From JAGRKR01 sp041397725 (GTDB lineage: Bacteria > Pseudomonadota > Alphaproteobacteria > Rhizobiales > Hyphomicrobiaceae): a DNA stretch of 64,000 nucleotides. The DNA is taken from the NCBI GenBank assembly GCA_041397725.1, contig JAWKVZ010000005.1, forward strand, positions 62,001 to 126,000. Direction: 5' to 3'. The notes below the pieces were generated by a model that worked only from the letters and a program-made list of their open reading frames with translations, was not told the origin of the DNA and did not search any database. Below, piece by piece: positions 16,993 to 26,017 of the stretch (its first letter is position 1; the number at the start of each line of letters is the position of its first letter). Both the position numbers and the translations under genes were made by a program.

Positions 16993-17733
16993 TCAATGCG
17001 CTTTGGGGGCCGGCTTCGCGGCGACGTGCAGGTCGAAGGAGCGCAGATACTTCGGAGCCCACTGCTCGATCGCGCCGCGCGTGATGGCGCGCTCGGCTTC
17101 CCCTTGCAGGCGTGCGATATCGGCGAGGTAAGGCACGGTTCGATGATGGCGCGCGGGATCGGCCAGATATTTCGCGACATCGGCCATGGTCGCATCCCGC
17201 ACGCTCGCCGGCAGCGAGCGCCATACGGAAAAGCCTAGCTGAATCCGAAGCTTGACCGTTTCGAGCTCGAGCGGGGCAGTGCGCCGCGAGAGGCCGAGAT
17301 AACGCAGGACGGTCGGCGTCGGGCCGAACAGGCGTCTCTCGACATCGGCCAGCAGAGCCCAGCGGTGGCCGTCGCCCGGCCCACGCTCGAGCGCCGCCAT
17401 CAGGCCGTTGCGAGCCATCAGAAGATGCCGACGTGCTGCGGCATCGTCCTGGCGCGCCAGCGCGGCGTCATAAGACCGCAACTCCTGCGACAGGCGCTCC
17501 ACGATGGCGTCCCGGCTGACGAGGCGGGCTTGCCAGTCGCGATCGGCGATCGGCGAGAGTGCGGCTTCGCCTTTTGTCAGCAGCGACACCGCGATCACGA
17601 GTGAAACCACACAGCATGCCGCCGCATAGCAAAGCGGCACGAGATACGGCTTGACATCGGCGCGACTCGCCAATTCGCGCGACGCCGGTCCGGTCCGAAT
17701 GGGCTGAGCTATTCGTCGCGATCTGGAAGTCAC
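16993..17733 (-). CDS. Membrane-anchored hypothetical protein (246 aa)
   Basis: A basic N-terminal tail, one transmembrane helix at about residues 29-51 (VPLCYAAACCVVSLVIAVSLL) and a helical extracytoplasmic part with a TPR-like look (RHLLMARNGLMAALERGPGDGHRWALLADVERRLFG). No catalytic motif is seen. It sits between the pseB operon and the sugar-phosphate transferase gene, in the same direction as pseB with a 163-bp gap, so a helper role in polysaccharide assembly is suggested by context only. A near-CtrA box lies 11 bp before its start codon. Confidence 0.72.
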   Translation of the reverse strand: MTSRSRRIAQPIRTGPASRELASRADVKPYLVPLCYAAACCVVSLVIAVSLLTKGEAALSPIADRDWQARLVSRDAIVERLSQELRSYDAALARQDDAAARRHLLMARNGLMAALERGPGDGHRWALLADVERRLFGPTPTVLRYLGLSRRTAPLELETVKLRIQLGFSVWRSLPASVRDATMADVAKYLADPARHHRTVPYLADIARLQGEAERAITRGAIEQWAPKYLRSFDLHVAAKPAPKAH

Positions 17734-18030
17734 TGTTTCAATCTTAGCGAGCAGTTAACCGGAAATTGAGAGTTTTCTCCTACAAACTACGCCGACAGCA
17801 GGGCGAAAGCCGCAGGTGAGTTGGTCGGAACCGAAGTCATCGGCACGCCCGGCACTCGAGCAGACGTCGGACAATATCCCGGCGCAGTCTAGTCGCGTTC
17901 AGCGCGCGTAGCGTTTCCGCAATCGAGTCATCCCCAGGAATTTCAGGCAGCCGGAGCGCGCCCGCGGCATCGCCCGCGGTCGCGAGATCGGACGGCACGG
18001 AACAATATTCGAGCGCGTGAGAGCATCTTG
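17734..18030. promoter_or_regulatory. Divergent spacer with near-CtrA box
   Basis: 297 bp between the membrane-anchored protein gene (left) and the sugar transferase gene (right). TTAG-N7-TTAAC at 17744-17759 differs from the CtrA consensus at one position. Otherwise I see no clear element. Confidence 0.4.
17744..17759 (-). promoter_or_regulatory. CtrA-like box, one mismatch
   Basis: TTAGCGAGCAGTTAAC fits TTAA-N7-TTAAC except for the fourth base. It is 11 bp upstream of the start codon of the 246-aa membrane protein gene, closer than usual for activation, so repression or chance are both possible. Confidence 0.35.
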
Positions 18031-19545
18031 ATGCAGAGCCGATATCATTCGCCGACCTCTCATGCCCGATCCGTCGCGCGGATTTCGTTCTTCGATCTCG
18101 CCTGGGCCATCGCCGCTCCGCTGCTCGCCTTCTGGCTGCGCGATCCCGGCTCGTTCCTGCCGCAACACCTGAACGATACGCTCGTCTATACGCTGGTCGG
18201 GGCCGTGCTCTCGCTCCTGGCCTTCCAGTGGTTCAGCCTGAGCGACGGGCTGTCGCGCTACTTCTCCGTCGGCGACGCACTCGACGTGGCCAAGGCCTGC
18301 ATCGTCGCCGTGGCGCTGACAGCGCTCATCTGCTTCATGCTGACCCGCCTCGAATCGGCGCCGCGTTCGATACCGGCGATCCACTTCCTGGTTCTGTCCG
18401 CGGGGCTGGTCGGCGGACGCGGACTGGCCCGCATCCGCGAATGGCGACGCTTGAGCGTGCGCCAGCGCTATCCGACGAGCGAGAACATCATGGTCGTCGG
18501 CGTGTCGCGACTGACCTGGTTCTACACGAAGATGGTCGACGAACTGTCGCGCGGGCAGAAGCGGATCGTGGCGCTGGTCGACGACCGCCCCGGTCTCAAT
18601 GGCCGCTCCATGGCCGGCCATCGTATCGCCGGCTCTCCGCGCAAGCTCGGCGAACTGCTCGAAGAGTATAAAGTGCATGGCGTCGACGTGCACCGGCTCG
18701 TCATTGCCAGCAGTCGCGATTCTCTGGCGCCGGAGGCCTGGGCGGAGATCAACCGGGCTGCGGCGCGCTACGGCGTCCAGCTCGAGTTCCTGCCCGAATC
18801 TCTTGCGCTGACGGGCGGGGATGATCCGACAGGAATCAATCACGTGGGCTTGGACGAGCCGCCGGCCCTGCCCGAATCGTTCCTGCGCCGCCCCTTCTGG
18901 CTCGTGAAGCGGGCAATGGACATCGTGCTGGCCATCGTCCTGCTGATGGTCCTTGCGCCGTTCGCGGCGGTTGCCGCGGTCCTGGCCGCCATCGATGTGG
19001 GCATGCCCGTTCTGTTCTGGCAGCAGCGCCTTGGCCGCAATGGCCGCCGCGTGCTCGTCTACAAGTTCCGCACGCTGCGGGCGCCATTCGACCGGAACGG
19101 GCGCGCCTTGTCCGCCGATGAGCGCCTGTCGTCGATCGGTCGCGCGCTCAGAGGCTCGCGCCTCGACGAGATTCCGCAGCTCTTCAGCATCCTTTCCGGC
19201 GACATGTCCCTGATCGGGCCGCGGCCGTTGCTGCCGATCGACCAGCCGGATCAGGTGGGCTTGCGCCTCGCGGTCGCGCCGGGGCTGACGGGCTGGGCGC
19301 AGGTCAACGGCGGCAAGCTGCTGACGCCGGACGAGAAGAACGCGCTCGACGAATGGTACATCCGCCATGCGAGTCTTGCTCTCGAGTTCCAGATCATGTT
19401 CCGAACGGCGTGGATGATGGTGCGTGGCGACCGCCGTGGCGAGAAGGCCATCGAGGTCGCCCTGGCGGAGCGGACAGAGCGCAACTCCAGGATCGACGAT
19501 CTCGTGAGCGAGTTGACCGAGGCACCGCTCCGTCAGGCGTCCTGA
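18031..19545 (+). CDS. Undecaprenyl-phosphate sugar phosphotransferase (WcaJ/WbaP type)
   Basis: 504-aa polyprenyl-phosphate hexose-1-phosphate transferase, which starts repeat-unit synthesis on undecaprenyl phosphate at the inner membrane. The N-terminal part has four hydrophobic segments and a CoA-binding-like domain (NIMVVGVSRLTWFY). The C-terminal bacterial sugar transferase domain, about 290-480, begins with the membrane-entry helix (VKRAMDIVLAIVLLMVLAPF) and holds the catalytic segment KFRTLR, DEIPQLFSILSGDMSLIGPRP and the end WAQVNG. An in-frame TTG precedes the ATG. It opens a run of polysaccharide genes on the plus strand. Confidence 0.94.
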   Translation: MQSRYHSPTSHARSVARISFFDLAWAIAAPLLAFWLRDPGSFLPQHLNDTLVYTLVGAVLSLLAFQWFSLSDGLSRYFSVGDALDVAKACIVAVALTALICFMLTRLESAPRSIPAIHFLVLSAGLVGGRGLARIREWRRLSVRQRYPTSENIMVVGVSRLTWFYTKMVDELSRGQKRIVALVDDRPGLNGRSMAGHRIAGSPRKLGELLEEYKVHGVDVHRLVIASSRDSLAPEAWAEINRAAARYGVQLEFLPESLALTGGDDPTGINHVGLDEPPALPESFLRRPFWLVKRAMDIVLAIVLLMVLAPFAAVAAVLAAIDVGMPVLFWQQRLGRNGRRVLVYKFRTLRAPFDRNGRALSADERLSSIGRALRGSRLDEIPQLFSILSGDMSLIGPRPLLPIDQPDQVGLRLAVAPGLTGWAQVNGGKLLTPDEKNALDEWYIRHASLALEFQIMFRTAWMMVRGDRRGEKAIEVALAERTERNSRIDDLVSELTEAPLRQAS

Positions 19546-19601
19546 CGAGGGCGGCGGGCGGGGCGCAGGGTATTGCAGGTTCGCGCGGCGGAGGCTCGAT
19601 C

Positions 19602-21329
19602 ATGGTCCAGTCGCGACGTCAGGTTCTGCTCGGGCTGCCGGCTGCGGCCGCGGCCGGCGCCGCACTTGCCGGCCAGGCGCATGCGAGCCAACCGGCGCCG
19701 GCCGTCCGGCGCAGCCCGGAGCAACGTTACGCGACGGTGGTGGATCTCGCCGACTTCGCCAAGCCGAACGCCGACAAGCCGCAGGGCGAGGCGATGCAGG
19801 CCGCCATCGACGCGGCGAGCGATGCCGGCGTGCCGCTCGTCATGCCCAAAGGCGGGTTCGTCACCGACCGGTCGCTCAGGGTGTGGAACACATCCGGGCT
19901 CGACCGGGCCATGCCCAGGATATCCGGGCGCGGCATCGGCATGACGGTGATCGAGGCGACAGGCTTTGCCGGCGCCATCCTGGATATTCGCGGCGTCGGA
20001 CAAGGGCCGCTGCGGCGCGCCCATTTCCTGCATGGCGGCGGACTGGAAAACCTCGAGCTCAGGGGGCTTCAGCGTTACGTCAATGGACCGCCCGGCACGC
20101 CAGTGCAGCATGGCCTGGCGACGCTTGGCTGGTGGACCGGCCGGATCGCCAACGTCAGAATCAGCCGATTGACGGGCGATGGTATCCGCGTGGTCGGCGA
20201 CACTGGCGTCAACAGCAATCCCGATTTCACGGCCAGTCGCCTGGATCTGGCCGGCGTCAGGCTCGAACGGCTCGCCGGCTGGGGGTACAACGACGAGAAC
20301 CCGATCGGCGCGCCGGGCTGGTCGTGGGACCGCTGCGTGATGACGTTGTGCGGGCGCGGGGGTGCCCGCGTGCGATCCAGCGGGCACGAGTTCCGCGCAT
20401 CGAGTTTCTCTGCGTCCGGTTGGGTCAGCGAAACGACACCGTCCGCCGGCGCCGGCATCGGCGTGTATCTGGATGGCGCCCGCGGCTGGTCCCTCAATCG
20501 CACGCGGTTCGTCGGCTGCGAGTTCGATACGTCGAAGGATGCGCAACTCGCCCTCGACTACGCGCACGCGACGACCGTCGAGCAGACGCGGTTCATTCAC
20601 AACGATCGATACGGACAAGGCGCGCTGACGCCGGCAGTCGGCGTCGATATCGCGCGCAAGGGGGCGGCCTCCAGCGTGCAACACGCGCTTTTCCGGCAGA
20701 TCCTCTTTCGCATCGACACGCCCGGCACCATGACCGGGTTTCGCTGGTCGGGCACGGCGAACGTTCGCGACATCGTCATCGACGGCGTGCTCTGGTCCGA
20801 CGAGACGCGAGGCAAGGCGGCGATCACCCGCTACGCCGGCCATGACAGGAATGACGCCAATACCGCGGCGAACTACTGGATTCATGACGGCGTCTCCCTG
20901 GTATCGGCGGGGCGGCCGGCGCCGTTCCTGAAAGCGCGCACCGCGGCGGCGTCGCCGACCCCGTCGCCGGCGCGCGCGCTCGGCCTGGGACCCTGGCAGG
21001 TCGATGCGGACTGTGCGCGCCTGCAGCCCGGCCTGTGGGCCGTAGCTCGCGACATCCGCCTGCCGGCGTCGGGTTGGTGGGAGATCGATCTCGCCGCGGT
21101 CGTCGCCTCGCCCGGCGGTGCGCAGCCCGTCGAGTTGGTCCTGAGGCTCGCGCGCCGAACTGTCACGCACGACCTGGGATCGCTGGCGGCTGCGCCTCGG
21201 CGCGTGAGGCTCGGCGACCGTATTCTCGCCAATGCCGGCGAGGTGCTGGGCATCGAGCTGCGCGCCGCGGCGCCGCTCGTATTTCCGCCGGGCGCGCGCG
21301 CGGATCTCCTCCTTAAGCTGACGGTCTGA
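19602..21329 (+). CDS. Tat-exported beta-helix (pectate-lyase-like) protein
   Basis: 575 aa. GGAGG (19590-19594) lies 7 bp before the ATG. The N-terminus is a twin-arginine signal (SRRQVLLGLPAAAAAGAALA) with probable cleavage near AHA. The next segment, YATVVDLADFAKPNADKPQGEAMQAAIDAA, is the standard opening of right-handed beta-helix proteins that bind or cleave polysaccharides (pectate-lyase 3 superfamily), and the following 350 residues repeat short beta strands. The last about 130 residues may form a separate beta-sandwich. In this locus it may be a lyase, hydrolase or epimerase for the exported polymer; no catalytic residues could be assigned. Confidence 0.75.
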   Translation: MVQSRRQVLLGLPAAAAAGAALAGQAHASQPAPAVRRSPEQRYATVVDLADFAKPNADKPQGEAMQAAIDAASDAGVPLVMPKGGFVTDRSLRVWNTSGLDRAMPRISGRGIGMTVIEATGFAGAILDIRGVGQGPLRRAHFLHGGGLENLELRGLQRYVNGPPGTPVQHGLATLGWWTGRIANVRISRLTGDGIRVVGDTGVNSNPDFTASRLDLAGVRLERLAGWGYNDENPIGAPGWSWDRCVMTLCGRGGARVRSSGHEFRASSFSASGWVSETTPSAGAGIGVYLDGARGWSLNRTRFVGCEFDTSKDAQLALDYAHATTVEQTRFIHNDRYGQGALTPAVGVDIARKGAASSVQHALFRQILFRIDTPGTMTGFRWSGTANVRDIVIDGVLWSDETRGKAAITRYAGHDRNDANTAANYWIHDGVSLVSAGRPAPFLKARTAAASPTPSPARALGLGPWQVDADCARLQPGLWAVARDIRLPASGWWEIDLAAVVASPGGAQPVELVLRLARRTVTHDLGSLAAAPRRVRLGDRILANAGEVLGIELRAAAPLVFPPGARADLLLKLTV

Positions 21330-21637
21330 TTTCGGCTGATTCGCCCGCGCCCTCGGATCGCAGCAAGCGACGCTCGCAAAGGTGTGTCCATCATGCAATT
21401 GCCGGCTGAATTCAGTCTTGTTTTCGGATGGATCTCGGCGGAGTGCCCCGCATTGCCGCGACAGTTAACACCGCGTTTACGATTTCCCGCTTAGCTCGCA
21501 TTCAACGGGTGTTTGCGTGCTCGCTTGCCCTCAGCGCGGGCCCGACGTGTCTCCCAGGAAAATGTGCCTCAGCGTACCCGGTCGCGCGTGTTCGCGGCCG
21601 TTGTTGCAACGCGCTTCGGTGCACGGGGAGCTGGCCT
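21330..21637. promoter_or_regulatory. Spacer with degenerate CtrA-like boxes
   Basis: 308 bp between the beta-helix gene and the FAD oxidoreductase gene. TTAA-N7-TTTAC occurs at 21465-21480 (one mismatch to the CtrA box) and a weaker TTAG-N7-TCAAC at 21491-21506 (two mismatches). The spacer is less GC-rich around these boxes, as expected for a promoter. An open frame crosses it but lacks a ribosome binding site. Confidence 0.4.
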
Positions 21638-23068
21638 ATGAAAACTTTCGATAATCTCGTGATCGGGGGCGGGTTTGCCGGCCTCTATGCGGCGCTGCGG
21701 CTGGTGCAGTCCGGCCAGTCCGTCGTCATCGTCGATCAAGCCCCCGAGGTCGGCGGCCTGCTGCGCTCGGAGTGCCTCAAGGACGCGTCCGGCAGGAACT
21801 TCTGGTTCGACCTGGGAACGCACTTCCTGCTGATACCGGGCGACGAAGTGATCGGCGCCGATCTTCTCTCGGTGGTCAACAGCGACGATTGGCTGTGGTT
21901 CGACAAGAGCCTCAACGAGGGCCACGTCTACGGCGATCGCTTGATCCGGGATACGGGCTGCCTCGACCTGACACAGACGGTGAACTATCGCGACTATGTC
22001 GCCGACTTCCTGCTGGCGCCCGGCGAAGGGCAGGACGCCGCCACGCTGGAGCAGCGCTGGAACCTCGATTTCGGAGCCCGCCTGCAACGCGAGCATCTCG
22101 CCGCCGTCTGCCGCAAGCTGACCGGGCGCGCCCCTGCCGAGCTCTCGGCGCAGGCTTTCGACGTTTTCGCGCCGCATCGCTTCAAGCTGGTCGATGGGCA
22201 GGTTTCCGCCGCGCTCAAGGCCAGCCCCTCCGTCGATCGCCGGCTGGCCTATGCCAATCGTCGTATGGGCAAGAGCAACATCATCAAGGGCTATCCGCGC
22301 GGCGGCTTGGGTGTCGGCCTGTTCATAGATGGGCTCGTGCAGACGCTTCGCGCTTCCGGCGTCGAGATCGTCACCTCGGCCAAGCTGCTCGGCTTTGAGT
22401 GGGTGGACGGAAAGCCCACAAAGACCACGCTCGGAACCGCCGATGGGCCGCGCGTCATCGCGTTCGACCGCATCGTGACAGCGCTCGCGCCAGCCCCGCT
22501 TGCGCGCATCCTGGAGGTCGAGGTGCCGGCGGCCCCGTTCGCGGCCCGCAATCTCGAGCTGCTGCACTTCGTCGCCGACGGCCCGCTCGCCGTGAACGAC
22601 CTGCACTGGATCACTGTCTACGAGCCGAGCATGCGCTCGTTCCGCATCACGCTCTACGACAACGTGGCGGCAGCCGATCCGGCACGCCCCCGCATCACCG
22701 TCGAGGTCGCGAGCGATCGCGGCGAGGACACGGCTCCGCTTGCCGGGCTGATCGCCGCCGAACTGGCGCGCATGGGCCTCATCGAGGATGCCTCGCGTGT
22801 GAGCCTGCTCGGCACGACCACGCTTCCGGTCGCACTGCCGATCCTGCTGCCGGGTTGGAAGCCGGCGCTCGAGGCGCAGTCGCAGGCCATCCGTGCGGCC
22901 GTTCCCAATCTGCTGGCGCTCGGCCCTGCAAATGGCAAGCCGTTCGGCCAGCTCGGGCTGCTGGCGGACATCGCGTCGCGAATTGCCAGGCCGTCGCGGA
23001 CCATGGAGCCGTCTGCGGGCGAGGCTCGCAGCGAGCGCTCGCGCGGAAGCCGCACCGCATTCAACTGA
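21638..23068 (+). CDS. FAD-dependent oxidoreductase, UDP-galactopyranose mutase/amine-oxidase-like
   Basis: A 476-aa flavoprotein with an N-terminal dinucleotide-binding motif (NLVIGGGFAGLYAALRL), the acidic end of strand 2 (IVDQAPEVGG) and a glycine-rich GGLLR, as in the protoporphyrinogen oxidase/UDP-galactopyranose mutase superfamily. GGGGAG (21625-21630) precedes the ATG by 7 bp. Members found in glycan loci usually isomerise or oxidise nucleotide or lipid-linked sugars. It stands between the beta-helix protein and the capsule-like transferase, so a polymer-related reaction is likely; the substrate is unknown. Confidence 0.82.
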   Translation: MKTFDNLVIGGGFAGLYAALRLVQSGQSVVIVDQAPEVGGLLRSECLKDASGRNFWFDLGTHFLLIPGDEVIGADLLSVVNSDDWLWFDKSLNEGHVYGDRLIRDTGCLDLTQTVNYRDYVADFLLAPGEGQDAATLEQRWNLDFGARLQREHLAAVCRKLTGRAPAELSAQAFDVFAPHRFKLVDGQVSAALKASPSVDRRLAYANRRMGKSNIIKGYPRGGLGVGLFIDGLVQTLRASGVEIVTSAKLLGFEWVDGKPTKTTLGTADGPRVIAFDRIVTALAPAPLARILEVEVPAAPFAARNLELLHFVADGPLAVNDLHWITVYEPSMRSFRITLYDNVAAADPARPRITVEVASDRGEDTAPLAGLIAAELARMGLIEDASRVSLLGTTTLPVALPILLPGWKPALEAQSQAIRAAVPNLLALGPANGKPFGQLGLLADIASRIARPSRTMEPSAGEARSERSRGSRTAFN

Positions 23069-23112
23069 TCGAACGGGTGGCCGCCCGGTCCTACGGTCGC
23101 GAAAGGTACAAC

Positions 23113-24549
23113 ATGGCAGTCTGCTTCGTCGCCAACCAGCACAAGACGATCTTCTACCGCGAGGTCGCGCGCCGCATCGAGGCGCGCGGGGAACGAGTGG
23201 TGTGGATTTCGCCGAGCCGCCGTTGGCGCAACTATCTCGTCGATGCCGGCGTCCGTCCGGGCGCCATTCTGTGCATGGCCGATCACTACGATATCTGGCG
23301 TACCGGGCCGGAGCTGACCGCTGACGACGAGGCCCGGCTGGCGCGCATGGAGGCCGGAAGCGGCCACACCGTCTCCTCGCTCATCCTGATGGACCGGCTG
23401 TTGCAGCGTCGCCCGCAGGCGTATGCGCGGGCCTATGCGGCGCTCGCGGCGCGGCTGGTGGAGGCGTTCCTCGACCAGCATGGCGTCGAGGTGGCTTTCG
23501 GCGAAGGCACATGGATGCTGGAGATGGTGACGGCAGCCCTCTGCACGGCCTCCGGGCGCACCTACTCCGTGCCCTCGACGATCCGCATTCCCTCGACGCG
23601 GTTCGCCTTCTACGACGGCATTCTCTGCTCGCGCGTGATCGAGCTGGCCAAGCCCACGGACGAGCATCGCGACATGGCGCGCTCGCTGATCGCCGGCCTG
23701 GAGGCTGGTGCGGTCAAGCCGCACTATATGGCCCAGAGCGCCAAGCTTGCGGGCTTCCGCCGACACTGGTGGGACGAGGCGGCAGTCGGGCTGCTTTCGC
23801 CCGAGCTGAACAAGGGCGACGAGACCGTGCCGCCGCTCGTCGGCCGGGCTGCGGGGCGCCTTCGCCAGTTCCGCCGCGTGCGCATGGCGCGTGGTCGCGC
23901 CGCGGAGTGGTTCGAGCCGGTACCGGCCTCCCCGCGCAAGCCCTTCGTGCTGGTCTTGCTGCACAAGCAGCCCGAAGCCTCGATCGACGTGCTCGGCTAC
24001 CGCTTCAACAACCAGCTCGAGACCTTGCGGGCGCTCACCAAGATCATGCCGGCCGGGCACGAGCTCTACATCAAAGAACATACCGTCGCCATCGGCGACC
24101 GAACGCCCGACTTCTACCGGCAGATCCGCGCGCTGCCGAATGCGCGCCTGATCGCTCCCGACGCGCACACGATGAGCCTCATCCTGGAAGCCCGCTTGAC
24201 CGTGACGACCAGCGGCACGGCCGCCTTCGAGGCGGGGCTCATCGGCCGACCGGCAGCCACGTTCGCGTCCACGTATTTCGGGCCGGTTCTGACCGCGAAC
24301 GGCCTCAACCCCTACGAGATTTCCGAGGGCGATTTCCGTCGCATGCTCGAGTCGCCGCAGATTCCCGACGCAGCGACGCGGGAAGCGTTCCTCGCCTGGC
24401 TGATCGCCCAGAGCTTCGAGGGGCGCTACGTGGATTCGGTGAGCGATCCCGCGGCACTCGAGGACGAAAATCTGGCGATCGTCGGCGGCGCCTGTCTCGA
24501 GGTGCTGTCGGCCTGGCGCAAGCAACGGAAACTGCCGCTGGCGAGTTGA
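23113..24549 (+). CDS. Capsule polysaccharide transferase-like protein (KpsC/KpsS-like)
   Basis: 478 aa, no membrane segment. AAGG lies 6 bp before the ATG. The C-terminal half shows the pattern of capsule KpsC/KpsS-type transferases: a strand-rich FVLVLLHKQPEASID, then GHELYIKEHTVAIGDR, then LEARLTVTTSGTAAFEAGLIGRP with the conserved Thr-Ser-Gly-Thr and Glu. Known members transfer Kdo from CMP-Kdo. Because the window also encodes synthesis of a CMP-activated nonulosonic acid, this is the best candidate for the transferase using it; that is inference. The N-terminal half is less conserved. Confidence 0.75.
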   Translation: MAVCFVANQHKTIFYREVARRIEARGERVVWISPSRRWRNYLVDAGVRPGAILCMADHYDIWRTGPELTADDEARLARMEAGSGHTVSSLILMDRLLQRRPQAYARAYAALAARLVEAFLDQHGVEVAFGEGTWMLEMVTAALCTASGRTYSVPSTIRIPSTRFAFYDGILCSRVIELAKPTDEHRDMARSLIAGLEAGAVKPHYMAQSAKLAGFRRHWWDEAAVGLLSPELNKGDETVPPLVGRAAGRLRQFRRVRMARGRAAEWFEPVPASPRKPFVLVLLHKQPEASIDVLGYRFNNQLETLRALTKIMPAGHELYIKEHTVAIGDRTPDFYRQIRALPNARLIAPDAHTMSLILEARLTVTTSGTAAFEAGLIGRPAATFASTYFGPVLTANGLNPYEISEGDFRRMLESPQIPDAATREAFLAWLIAQSFEGRYVDSVSDPAALEDENLAIVGGACLEVLSAWRKQRKLPLAS

Positions 24550-24626
24550 ACGCTCCGGAAGGGCGGAAGTGGGTCTTGGCGTTGACGTGAAGATGGGCGG
24601 GGCGATCTGGCACTGAGGAGCACGGA

Positions 24627-25982
24627 GTGAAGGGCACGAGCCGAACGATGGTGGCTGACGCCGGGCCGCGCCGCCACAGCGTCGATGTCTATACGACGCT
24701 GCCGATGCAGCGGCTGTCGGGCATGGCTTTCACCGAGCGCCTGACGCCGTTTCGCGTGCTCATGGGCGCCCTGGCCATTTGGCTCGTCGCGTTCGTTCTG
24801 GCCCCCGTCTCGCCGCGCTGGCCGCAGTCGGGCTGGCCGATCCTGGCGCTGCTGTCGGGATATGGTTTCCTCGTCCTCGGCTTTGTGCTGCCGGCCCTCT
24901 TCGGGATTCGCTTCAAGCGCCTGGACGTCAAGTCGGACCGCCTCGCGATCGTCTTCCGCATCTGCCTGCTGCTTGCCGTGGTTGGTGTCGGCGCGCGTCT
25001 CATCGACTATTTCGTCATTCGTGGCATCGATCTCGACGACAACGTCTTCGAGATGCGCCGCGCGCTCAGCAGCACCGGTTCCTCCTTCGTCTCGGTCGTT
25101 GCCGCGCTTCTGACGCCGTTCGGCCTCGCCGCGCTGCTGCTCGCCGCCATCGGTCGCCACCTCGGGATTTTCAAGCGCATCGGCATCGTGCCGCTGGTGG
25201 TTGCCTCGTCGGCGCCGGCGCTCACCGTTCTGCTGGCGAGCCGCACGCAGCTTCTGGCTCTCGGTCTGTGCATCTTCGTGACGTTCGCGCTGCTGGCGCG
25301 GCGGATCAGGCCGGGACAGGTGGCGCTCGCCTCCGCCGCGGCCTTCCTGGCGATCCTCGTCTTCAGCTACATGTTCATCTGGCGACTCGAGCAGATGGGT
25401 ATCTCCTATCAGTTCGCCTCCCGCTATTCCGCCTATACGCACGTGGTGCCCCTGGCGCCCTGGTACCTCGACATGGTCGATGCCAGTGGCTCGGCCGGCG
25501 CGCTGCTCGTGGCGTTCGCCTCGCTCTTCCAGTATGCGCTCAGCGGCACGTTCGAATTCTTCTATCTTCTGGAGCTGAAGGACGGCAACTTCGCCCACGG
25601 CGACTACCAGTTCTTCATCATCGCGAAGCTGGTCGCGGTTTTCGCAGGCAAGTCGTCGACCGCCGCGACGCAGGTGATCGATGTGATCAACCCGCGCGTC
25701 GGCGTTTTCCAGTCGTTCTTCGGTCCTGCCTATATCGACTTCGGATACTTCTTCCCCGTGTTCTGCATCGCCTACGGCTTCGTCGCCGAGATGGCGCGGC
25801 TCAGCGCGCGGGCGGGCAATCCCTATGCCTTCCCGCTCTACGTCTTCACGCTGATGCAGATCATGCTCGTGCCCATGGTGAGCGGACTGCTCATGGGCGC
25901 AGGCGTCATCAGCAACCTGGCGTTCGCTGGGCTGGCGCTTCTCGCAACCTTTTACAACCAACTCAAGCGAGCTGGGCGCTGA
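24627..25982 (+). CDS. Polytopic membrane protein, O-antigen polymerase (Wzy)-like
   Basis: A 451-aa inner-membrane protein with about 11-12 hydrophobic helices and one larger extracytoplasmic loop around residues 260-340 (FASRYSAYTHVVPLAPWYLD ... GDYQFF). Topology and place between glycosyltransferase genes fit a Wzy-type polymerase, a family defined by topology more than by sequence. The start is a GTG with GAGGAG 6 bp upstream. The gene ends 35 bp before the GT4 gene, in the same operon. Confidence 0.72.
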   Translation: MKGTSRTMVADAGPRRHSVDVYTTLPMQRLSGMAFTERLTPFRVLMGALAIWLVAFVLAPVSPRWPQSGWPILALLSGYGFLVLGFVLPALFGIRFKRLDVKSDRLAIVFRICLLLAVVGVGARLIDYFVIRGIDLDDNVFEMRRALSSTGSSFVSVVAALLTPFGLAALLLAAIGRHLGIFKRIGIVPLVVASSAPALTVLLASRTQLLALGLCIFVTFALLARRIRPGQVALASAAAFLAILVFSYMFIWRLEQMGISYQFASRYSAYTHVVPLAPWYLDMVDASGSAGALLVAFASLFQYALSGTFEFFYLLELKDGNFAHGDYQFFIIAKLVAVFAGKSSTAATQVIDVINPRVGVFQSFFGPAYIDFGYFFPVFCIAYGFVAEMARLSARAGNPYAFPLYVFTLMQIMLVPMVSGLLMGAGVISNLAFAGLALLATFYNQLKRAGR

Positions 25983-26017
25983 CCCGCGCCCTGCCGGCGG
26001 ATCGAGGAGACGTGTCC

